From contig SDNN01000169.1 of NCBI GenBank assembly GCA_004524425.1, forward strand, positions 1 through 6,354: 6,354 bases of DNA, written 5' to 3'. Positions 1-5,210 of this stretch are shown one piece after another (position 1 is the first letter of the stretch; each line of letters starts with the position of its first letter). The notes beneath the pieces are model-generated. The model made no database searches. It was not told the DNA's origin and was given only the letters and a program-made list of their open reading frames with translations. The stretch is from Promethearchaeota archaeon. GTDB taxonomy: Archaea; Asgardarchaeota; Lokiarchaeia; Sigynarchaeales; SOKP01. The position numbers were made by a program, and so were the translations under genes.

Positions 1-1
1 C

Positions 2-106
2 ATGATTTGTCTTTTTATAGCTGCACTTGTCTTCTGGAAATGGTATAAGTTAATACCAGAGAGAGTCACTCAAAACCAACAAAAGATTAAGGAAATGGAT
101 TTATAG
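2..106 (+). CDS. C-terminal fragment of a GPH-type MFS sugar symporter (cut by window edge)
   Basis: This is an open frame from the first bases of the window to a TAG stop, encoding 34 residues that begin inside a hydrophobic stretch (ICLFIAALVFW) followed by a charged tail. It resembles the end of the complete symporter at 1477-2916. Both have a last membrane helix ending FWKxYxL, and in both the F of FWK lies exactly 24 residues from the C-terminus, with 7 of those 24 positions identical (F, W, K, Y, L, V, N). A T-rich tract follows directly, as expected after a gene end. The rest of the gene lies to the left of the window, so the in-frame ATG at position 2 is only an internal methionine. 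I infer a paralogous GPH (TC 2.A.2) transporter. The short length is the main uncertainty. Confidence 0.66.
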   Translation: MICLFIAALVFWKWYKLIPERVTQNQQKIKEMDL

Positions 107-115
107 TTCAAATAT

Positions 116-139
116 ATTTTTATTTTTATTTTATTTATT
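116..139 (+). terminator. T-rich archaeal-type terminator after the transporter fragment
   Basis: Ten bases after the TAG stop, the plus strand has repeated T4-T5 tracts interrupted by single A bases, with no GC-rich hairpin. This is the usual look of intrinsic termination in archaea. It fills most of the 49-bp convergent gap before the ferredoxin stop codon. There is no comparable T tract on the minus strand, so how the Fe-S operon terminates is not clear from the sequence. Confidence 0.5.
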
Positions 140-155
140 CAATTAAATTTCATTA

Positions 156-389
156 TTATCTAATTAGAGTGATAGCATTACTTGGACAAATTTCTATGCA
201 AGAATTACAAGCTGTACAAAGTTGAGTGAATACTGGAATGACTCTCCAAATTTTTGGATCATGATATTCCTTATCTAAGAATACGAGATTAAAGACTGCA
301 GGCTCACATATATTCAAGCACTTTCTACATTCTTCTGGTTGAGTACATGAAGAATAATCTATTTTAATCTTAACTTTTTTTTTACCCAT
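156..389 (-). CDS. Small two-cluster [4Fe-4S] ferredoxin
   Basis: This 77-residue soluble electron-transfer protein has a basic start (MGKKKVKIKI) and two cysteine sets. The first is C15-x5-C21-x2-C24-x3-C28, followed by E-P; the second is C58-x2-C61-x2-C64-x3-C68-P, the classic ferredoxin signature. The first set has a longer gap between its first two cysteines than a standard ferredoxin (x5 instead of x2), and about 30 residues separate the sets, including an aromatic and charged linker (KEYHDPKIWRV). Eight cysteines can bind two [4Fe-4S] clusters. The ATG overlaps the TAA of the upstream gene as TAATG, and an AGGGG sequence about nine bases upstream may act as ribosome binding site, so translation is probably coupled to the 291-aa Fe-S protein. 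A small electron carrier dedicated to that partner is the likely role; the actual donor and acceptor are unknown. A run of nine A in codons 3-6 is prone to sequencing or slippage errors. Confidence 0.88.
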   Translation of the reverse strand: MGKKKVKIKIDYSSCTQPEECRKCLNICEPAVFNLVFLDKEYHDPKIWRVIPVFTQLCTACNSCIEICPSNAITLIR

Positions 390-1264
390 TAATACAAACC
401 CCTAGTTATTTCTAATTCATCTCTGTCAATTAAATTGATAGCATCTTCTTCACATGCTCTGGCACAATTACCACACCCATAACATAATTCTAAATCTATC
501 TGAGCTTGATTTCCTTGTTCTGAAAATGATAAGGCACCAAATTGACAAACTGATTCACATTTTCTACAGCCCGTGCATTTGTCTATATCAACAACAGCGA
601 GTTGGTGACCTTTCCAACATGCATTAATATCAAAATCTGTTCTTAATCTGAGAGCACCACAGGCAGGTACTTCACATGAACAAATTGCCGCAATGGATGG
701 AACTGGTCCACACCATATGGTATTGACGTAGCCTTTATCTGACATGCTTTCTAAATGAGCTACTGCTTGCTCTTGATCTAAGATTTCAACATGGTTTTCA
801 GGCAAATATCGAGGTAATTTTGGTAAAACTTCAACTAAAGGACTGAATCCCAAACAAGTATATTCTTTTCTTCCTTTATTAAAGAACCTACAAGGACATA
901 ATGCTCTAGCAACAATTTCGGCCTTTTCGAGCACGACAGTCTTAGCATCTTCAAGGGTTAAGACCTGACCAAAATGTCCTTGAGCTGCTTTTACATTTAA
1001 TCGTTGTGTTCTGCCGTCTTTTGTAAATCCTCTTTCTGCATACCATTTCAGAAATCTCCCCAATAAAGGTGTGTTTACTTGCTTGCTCATCCATTTGACG
1101 TTTAATATACCGTTGACTTTTCGGAGATAACTTCTTTCGAGGTTGCCCCAGAATTCCTCTAAATATTCATAAGAATTAACTTCTTCAGCAGTCTCTTTCA
1201 AATAATTTTTTGCATTAAAATACCAACGTCCATTTGCCCCATGTTTCATGCACATTTGACACAT
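389..1264 (-). CDS. Multi-cysteine 4Fe-4S protein with C-terminal 2[4Fe-4S] ferredoxin domain, function unknown
   Basis: This 291-residue soluble protein has no signal peptide and 18 cysteines in four groups. The N-terminus carries C2-x2-C5-x2-H8-G followed by a WY-x-NAKNY stretch, a conserved-looking head that could bind a metal. Residues 30-110 are mostly helical and lack cysteines. The middle has CPC-R (123-125), C137 in YTCLGF, C185, C195, C197, C202 and C216, enough for one or two further clusters. The C-terminus (about 225-280) is a two-cluster ferredoxin domain with C230/C233/C236/C240 and C261/C264/C267/C271. Neither fourth cysteine is followed by the usual proline. I chose the ATG at 1264 because it puts the CxxCxxHG head at the terminus and has GTGAG nine bases upstream. 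The frame stays open to an ATG at 1351, but the extra 29 residues are AT-driven and run through the likely promoter. I recall 4Fe-4S proteins with a similar head in anaerobes but know no established function. With the ferredoxin gene it likely forms a redox module. Confidence 0.82.
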   Translation of the reverse strand: MCQMCMKHGANGRWYFNAKNYLKETAEEVNSYEYLEEFWGNLERSYLRKVNGILNVKWMSKQVNTPLLGRFLKWYAERGFTKDGRTQRLNVKAAQGHFGQVLTLEDAKTVVLEKAEIVARALCPCRFFNKGRKEYTCLGFSPLVEVLPKLPRYLPENHVEILDQEQAVAHLESMSDKGYVNTIWCGPVPSIAAICSCEVPACGALRLRTDFDINACWKGHQLAVVDIDKCTGCRKCESVCQFGALSFSEQGNQAQIDLELCYGCGNCARACEEDAINLIDRDELEITRGLY

Positions 1265-1273
1265 AATTATATT

Positions 1274-1278
1274 CTCAC
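1274..1278 (-). promoter_or_regulatory. Ribosome binding site deciding the start of the 291-aa Fe-S protein
   Basis: On the minus strand GTGAG precedes the ATG at 1264 by nine bases (aatataatt) and matches part of the archaeal/bacterial GGAGGTGA Shine-Dalgarno consensus. It supports this start over the upstream in-frame ATG at 1351. The match is short, so support is moderate. Confidence 0.45.
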
Positions 1279-1320
1279 TAATTATTTTACTCTTTATAAG
1301 AACTAAATATAATGAAATAA

Positions 1321-1329
1321 TATTTATAG
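1321..1329 (-). promoter_or_regulatory. Candidate TATA box for the Fe-S operon
   Basis: The minus strand reads CTATAAATA here, close to the archaeal TATA consensus. A transcription start some 25-28 bases downstream would give a leader of about 30 bases that includes the GTGAG ribosome binding site. A second TATA-like sequence, CTTATAAAG at 1292-1300, would give a nearly leaderless message and fits the ribosome binding site less well. Confidence 0.35.
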
Positions 1330-1368
1330 CTAGTGGTTTAATTGAAAACAAAAAACCTCTTTTGATAA

Positions 1369-1377
1369 TTTTAAATA
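1369..1377 (+). promoter_or_regulatory. Candidate TATA box for the symporter gene
   Basis: TTTTAAATA resembles an archaeal TATA box. A start of transcription near position 1400 would leave a leader of roughly 75 bases. The inverted repeat at 1381-1395 begins four bases downstream, between box and expected start. Such AT-rich strings are common in this region, so the call is tentative. Confidence 0.3.
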
Positions 1378-1380
1378 GAT

Positions 1381-1395
1381 TTAGATTTAATCTAA
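1381..1395. promoter_or_regulatory. Perfect inverted repeat TTAGATT-T-AATCTAA, candidate operator
   Basis: Two perfectly complementary 7-base arms flank a single T, giving a 15-bp site suited to a dimeric helix-turn-helix regulator. It sits just downstream of a TATA-like box and upstream of the expected transcription start of the symporter gene, a typical repressor position in archaea. No regulator gene is visible in this window. AT-rich DNA yields some palindromes by chance. Confidence 0.35.
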
Positions 1396-1476
1396 TAATA
1401 AATTAAAAATGTAATTTCTACTTTTTATTCAAATCAAATGAATCTCAAAAGGGAATAATTAGAGAGAAATGGGAAA

Positions 1477-2916
1477 ATGAAGGTAAATAACGAAATTAAT
1501 GAGCTTGGAATAGGTGAATCCAGGCATCCTGAATGGAAATATGCTTCAAATGCTTCATTTCAATTTACAACCACAATTTTACAAACAACTATTGGAGTAT
1601 TTTTATTTTATTATTATGAAGTTATTCTTGGATTAAGTGCATGGTACGTCTTTTTCGCTTTGACCCTATGGACCATCTATGATGCGTTGAATGACCCCCT
1701 ACTTGGATATTTAATGGATAGAAATACCAGATTGACCAGAAAATATGGAAGAAGGTTCCCATGGATTCTCATTGGAATTATTCCATGGTCTTTGGCTATA
1801 TATCTCATCTTTTCTGCTCCAGATATTGATGCTAGTAAAAATCCATGGCCTGTTTTTTGGTGGCTTCTTATAAGCTTGATCATTTTTGATACCTTTGGAA
1901 CTCTTGTGCAAGTAAACATCCAAGTTTTACGTCCAGATTTATTTCGCAAGGAAATTGAACGACGTAAATTGTCTAAATATTACATGCCCATTGACATGAT
2001 AGCTATTGCCCTGGGAATGTTAATCCCTCCCCTTTTTCTTGGGACTGGAGAGGGAAGAAATGCATTTGCATTTATGGGAGCAATGATAGCTTTTATTGCC
2101 ATTATTAGTGCAATTTTATTTCTTCCCGGTGCTCGCGAAGATAAAGTCGTGATTGATCGCTATTTTACAGGAGAATATGAGAGCATGAACTTTTTCTCTG
2201 GAATGAAAGAAGTAATTAAACAAAAAAGTTTTATTACCTATTTCATCATGTTGACATGTTTCCTTACAGCGACTAATTTGATGATGGCAAATGCCGTGTA
2301 TCTGACAACTTTTGTTTTAAAAGCTAGCCCCGATATAGTGACCTATATTTTTGGAATATTTCTTTTAGGCGCTTTAATTTCAATTCCATTCTGGCTTAAA
2401 GCTCTTGATAAGATGAATAATAACAAAAAGCTTGTTACAATTGGAGGATTTGCCATCACTGTCGCCATGATACCATTGACTTTTTTCTTCACCATTATTG
2501 ATTTACTCATAATGATGTTTATTCTTGGATTTTGCTTGGGCTCACTTTGGGCATTTATTTATACAATCATACAAGCTAACGTTGTAGATGATTATGCCGC
2601 ACGAACCAAGAGAAATCAAAAAGCTATTCTTATCGGGACCTCTCTATTCTTCGGGCGTTTAGCAGCAACCCTCGACGAATTATTGATAGCCATCGTACAT
2701 GGTCTCACTGGTTTCGTTGCCGGTAAAGAAAATTATAGCGAGTTAAGTTCCGCCGTAGCTGATATTGAATTAGTTCTTTGGGGTATTAGACTCTTATCAG
2801 GAATCATACCAGCAATCATAATGTTAATCGGGACCATTATCTTTTGGAAATACTATCCGCTAACTCAAGATGTAGTATTAAAAAATAAAGAGGAATTGCT
2901 AAAGTTTGGATTTTAA
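1477..2916 (+). CDS. GPH-family (glycoside-pentoside-hexuronide) cation:sugar symporter, MFS superfamily
   Basis: This 479-residue integral membrane protein probably imports a glycoside or oligosaccharide together with H+ or Na+. About twelve membrane segments can be traced (roughly 28-48, 55-78, 95-113, 125-147, 169-189, 196-217, then 251-280, 286-306, 318-338, 341-365, 383-410, 434-458), with the cytoplasmic central loop at 218-250. The loop after helix 2 holds the family signature: D69-A-L-N-D73-P-L-L-G77 leading into YLMDR, then YGRRFPWIL at 90-98. In the second half, QANVVDDYAARTKRNQKAI (366-384) matches the GPH motif normally written ADV-D-D-x-x-TGxRREG. Length is normal for the family. 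An in-frame stop at 1456-1458 leaves the ATG at 1477 as the only good start; GAGAG ten bases upstream is a weak ribosome binding site. It converges on a glycoside hydrolase gene, which suggests a shared sugar substrate. Substrate identity cannot be read from the sequence. Confidence 0.9.
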   Translation: MKVNNEINELGIGESRHPEWKYASNASFQFTTTILQTTIGVFLFYYYEVILGLSAWYVFFALTLWTIYDALNDPLLGYLMDRNTRLTRKYGRRFPWILIGIIPWSLAIYLIFSAPDIDASKNPWPVFWWLLISLIIFDTFGTLVQVNIQVLRPDLFRKEIERRKLSKYYMPIDMIAIALGMLIPPLFLGTGEGRNAFAFMGAMIAFIAIISAILFLPGAREDKVVIDRYFTGEYESMNFFSGMKEVIKQKSFITYFIMLTCFLTATNLMMANAVYLTTFVLKASPDIVTYIFGIFLLGALISIPFWLKALDKMNNNKKLVTIGGFAITVAMIPLTFFFTIIDLLIMMFILGFCLGSLWAFIYTIIQANVVDDYAARTKRNQKAILIGTSLFFGRLAATLDELLIAIVHGLTGFVAGKENYSELSSAVADIELVLWGIRLLSGIIPAIIMLIGTIIFWKYYPLTQDVVLKNKEELLKFGF

Positions 2917-2932
2917 ATCAATTGAATTATGA

Positions 2933-2965
2933 TTTTTTATTGAATTTTATTTTTTCTTAAAAAAA
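2933..2965. terminator. Bidirectional T-tract terminator in a convergent gap
   Basis: The 57-bp gap between the symporter and hydrolase stop codons has two T6 runs on the plus strand (2933-2938 and 2950-2955). A run of seven A (2959-2965) reads as T7 on the minus strand within 15 bases of the hydrolase stop. Each gene therefore meets a T tract just after its stop codon. There is no GC-rich stem, which fits archaeal-type termination. Confidence 0.55.
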
Positions 2966-2973
2966 TTCACGAA

Positions 2974-5106
2974 TTACTTGAGTACACCGATTATGGGTGA
3001 TCCAGGAGGTATCTCTATTTCAAACTCCAATAATTTATCAGATTTATGATATTTTGAAATTGTTTCGATTTTTTGGTAAGTTCCGCTAAAAATTTCAAGT
3101 TCTTGAAATTTTAATTTAAATTTCGGGATATCAATCATGATACTTACGTTTTTCTTGCGGCTAGACAAATTAAATGCGGTAATAACCCCAGTTCCTGCAT
3201 TTTTTAACACGTGAAGATGAATCACGGGAGATATTCCATGGAAAATCCCTCTTGTCATAATTCGTTTTATCATCTTGTAAAGACGTATCGCATTTTTCAA
3301 TGCTTGATACTTTGGAGCATTTCTATCTTTTAATCCTCCTACTCCTATATGTCTAGCAACCGAGGCGTACCACCAAAATTGGAGCATGTTTTCATTATCA
3401 CTGTTTTCATTCACGTGTAAATAGAGGGGAATTGAGTACGCTAAATTATATTCATATAATTGAATAGCCCTACGAGAGATTAAATCTTGCATTGGATTCC
3501 ACATGCACTCAAATCCCCAATTCTCATCAAAACTATGTGGCAGGTTATGTTGGTAATACATTTGATTGCCCACGCCCCTATCATGGGCTTCAATAAGAAC
3601 ATCGGGATATTTTTTCTTGACATTTTGAATAACTCGAAATATGTTTTGAGCATGAGTTTGTTTTCTCATTGGTACTTCATGACCATGATCCTTGCTATAA
3701 CATCCTGTAAGTTCTTCTAAAGGGTTCCCTATGTCTGTAAAGTCAAACATTAAAAAATCCACCCCATCCTTCACCAATTCTAAAATTCTGCGGCTTTTTT
3801 CTTGAACCCATAGTTCATTCGTGCAAGCAGAATATAAATTAATATACGGATCTGACACGACTTTTACGCCCTTTTGATTCTTTAGATAGAATTCTTCGCG
3901 TTCATTTAAGCCTTCAAAATTCATCATGAGGTGTAAACCAAGCTTTAAATTATATTTCTTATGAATCGTTTTAGAAAATTCTTTTAAAGACCCAAAGCGA
4001 TGTTCATTCCATATTTCAGAACCCATGAAAGTGTCCCAACCAGGATCTAAATATAAGCATTCTGCTCCAATGTCTCTTGCGATTTCTGCTTCCTTATATA
4101 GATCTTCTAATGTATATAATTCGTATTCACTATCAGATTTGAAAAACCCCACTCGTTCATTAGGCCAGCCTAAATTATAGAGCTCATTCCAATTGATGGG
4201 GGGATTGTAATTTTCTGGAGGGTAATGCCCTCCTTCATTAAGGTGGCTCCTATACAAGTAGTATCCATTTTTATAATCTCCTTCATACACGCAATATTTT
4301 GTAATACCAAAAGCATAGGAATCTCCCGGTGCCAAAGTGGTAGCCAATTCAGGATTTCCTTGACACATGGCAGCTCCCCCAAATATGAGATATGTATCCT
4401 CACAACCTCGACCAGGTAAAAGAGAAGCATATCGTTTGAATCGAGAAAACTCCAATTCAGTAAGATTATACTTGCAGATAAGAAGTCCCCCTTCAGAGTT
4501 GCCCCATAACCAACCTTCAGAACAAAAGCCGGGCATTTCATCTTCGCCATATACCCAAGCATTAAATAAAAGGTCTGAAGCACTGAAATATTTTTTTCTT
4601 CGATCTTTTCCGTAATGAATAAATCTTCGTGTTGGAATGGCAGTTAAAGTATATTCATCTAAATGGTCCACCCATCCTTTATATTGTCTAAAAAACGCTT
4701 TTTTAAATCCAAGATTAATCAATCCTAATTTGACTCTTTTGTTACCTTGGTTTTCTAAACTTATATATTCCTTTAGCCATTTACTATTATCTTTCAATTC
4801 AAATTCATGGATTATTTTAAGTTCCGTTTCGCGAAAAATTCCTTCAATTACTAATTTTTCGGTATCAATTAGTTGAATTTGTCGTTCTCCTAAAGTTTTT
4901 GCTTTGTATTCAGCGCCTAAATAATTCAAATAAAGATATCGTGATCCCTTCTTTTTGGAAGTCATAACTGAATAATGATAATCTTGATCAGCATAAATTT
5001 CATCATTAGCTTCACTTTTTAGTCGGTAACAAAAATTTTGATCGCCATTCCTTTCGACTGTAAGTTCCCAATATTGATTCTTTAAAATATAGTCATTTCT
5101 ATTCAT
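2974..5106 (-). CDS. Clan GH-D glycoside hydrolase, GH36/alpha-galactosidase-like, cytoplasmic
   Basis: This 710-residue protein likely cleaves alpha-linked galactose or a similar sugar from an imported glycoside. Its layout matches GH36-type enzymes: an N-terminal beta-sandwich (about 1-290), a TIM barrel (about 300-615) and a C-terminal beta domain (about 620-710). Barrel landmarks are NLGWPNE (311-317), LYLDPGWD (351-358) in place of the usual DDGW strand, GLHLMMNF (390-397), FLMFDFTDIG (451-460) with D455 the likely nucleophile, and IEAHDRG (505-511). Later come YLHVNEN (562-568) and WYASVARHIGVGGL (579-592), which correspond to the conserved end of the barrel. The acid/base region is unusual: SFDENWGFECMWN (525-537) replaces the standard WxSD motif, with D527, E528 or E533 as candidates. 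There is no signal peptide, so it acts inside the cell. The start is well supported by GTGAGG five bases before the last spacer base and ATG. Fold and family level are fairly secure; alpha-galactosidase specificity is not. Confidence 0.8.
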   Translation of the reverse strand: MNRNDYILKNQYWELTVERNGDQNFCYRLKSEANDEIYADQDYHYSVMTSKKKGSRYLYLNYLGAEYKAKTLGERQIQLIDTEKLVIEGIFRETELKIIHEFELKDNSKWLKEYISLENQGNKRVKLGLINLGFKKAFFRQYKGWVDHLDEYTLTAIPTRRFIHYGKDRRKKYFSASDLLFNAWVYGEDEMPGFCSEGWLWGNSEGGLLICKYNLTELEFSRFKRYASLLPGRGCEDTYLIFGGAAMCQGNPELATTLAPGDSYAFGITKYCVYEGDYKNGYYLYRSHLNEGGHYPPENYNPPINWNELYNLGWPNERVGFFKSDSEYELYTLEDLYKEAEIARDIGAECLYLDPGWDTFMGSEIWNEHRFGSLKEFSKTIHKKYNLKLGLHLMMNFEGLNEREEFYLKNQKGVKVVSDPYINLYSACTNELWVQEKSRRILELVKDGVDFLMFDFTDIGNPLEELTGCYSKDHGHEVPMRKQTHAQNIFRVIQNVKKKYPDVLIEAHDRGVGNQMYYQHNLPHSFDENWGFECMWNPMQDLISRRAIQLYEYNLAYSIPLYLHVNENSDNENMLQFWWYASVARHIGVGGLKDRNAPKYQALKNAIRLYKMIKRIMTRGIFHGISPVIHLHVLKNAGTGVITAFNLSSRKKNVSIMIDIPKFKLKFQELEIFSGTYQKIETISKYHKSDKLLEFEIEIPPGSPIIGVLK

Positions 5107-5198
5107 CTTTTCCTCACAAGATTGTTAAAAAAATTTAATGCATGAATGTCTATATTCTGTTTAAGATTTTTATTTTTTTTCTTATTTTCAAAAATAAA
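5107..5198. promoter_or_regulatory. Intergenic leader between the URO-D-like gene and the hydrolase gene
   Basis: These 92 bp lie between two genes that both read on the minus strand. The minus strand starts with a short T5 tract after the upstream stop, passes a purine-rich A tract (5163-5180), a weak TATA-like AATATAGAC (5150-5158), and ends in GTGAGG at 5112-5117, the ribosome binding site of the hydrolase gene. The gap is long enough for a separate promoter, but read-through from the upstream gene is equally possible. Confidence 0.4.
5112..5117 (-). promoter_or_regulatory. Ribosome binding site of the glycoside hydrolase gene
   Basis: The minus strand reads GTGAGG followed by five bases (aaaag) and ATG. 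This is the strongest Shine-Dalgarno match in the window and fixes the hydrolase start at 5106. Confidence 0.65.
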
Positions 5199-5210
5199 TT
5201 AAACGTTTAA
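5199..5210. repeat. 12-bp perfect palindrome TTAAACGTTTAA, copy 1
   Basis: This self-complementary 12-mer covers the last three sense codons and stop of the URO-D-like gene. The identical 12-mer recurs at 5690-5701 in the same gene. It may be chance in AT-rich DNA. Confidence 0.4.

Larger units (their letters stand above)
1265..1476. promoter_or_regulatory. Divergent control region between the Fe-S operon and the symporter gene
   Basis: This 212-bp, very AT-rich stretch has genes reading away from it on both sides, so it must carry both promoters. It contains TATA-like boxes on each strand, a 15-bp perfect inverted repeat (1381-1395) and a weaker one, AAATTA-N6-TAATTT (1400-1417). I see no coding potential beyond mini-frames of a few codons and no structured RNA. 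Shared control of the Fe-S operon and the transporter is plausible from the arrangement. Confidence 0.6.

Noticed and set aside
107..155. A strong minus-strand terminator for the Fe-S operon
   Set aside because: The minus strand has no T tract of four or more bases close to the ferredoxin stop. Only the plus strand carries a convincing T-rich terminator here.
1241..1264. The N-terminal CQMCMKH of the Fe-S protein as a cytochrome c haem site
   Set aside because: A haem c site needs CxxCH with the His directly after the second Cys. Here it is CxxCxxH, and there is no export signal.
1438..1458. Six-codon reading frame (MNLKRE) upstream of the symporter gene as a leader peptide
   Set aside because: It has no ribosome binding site and no regulatory codon pattern. 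Mini-frames of this size are expected by chance.
1265..1476. Structured RNA or riboswitch in the divergent region
   Set aside because: The stretch is almost pure A/T with only short AT inverted repeats. There is no GC-paired stem set or conserved motif that would support a folded RNA.
1677..1949. Minus-strand frame of 90 codons opposite the symporter gene
   Set aside because: It is antisense to a well-supported transporter gene, with no promoter, ribosome binding site or recognisable domain.
4170..4583. 137-codon open frame on the minus strand inside the hydrolase gene
   Set aside because: It lies entirely within the hydrolase coding sequence in another frame, shows no recognisable motif, and the hydrolase frame is clearly the real one.
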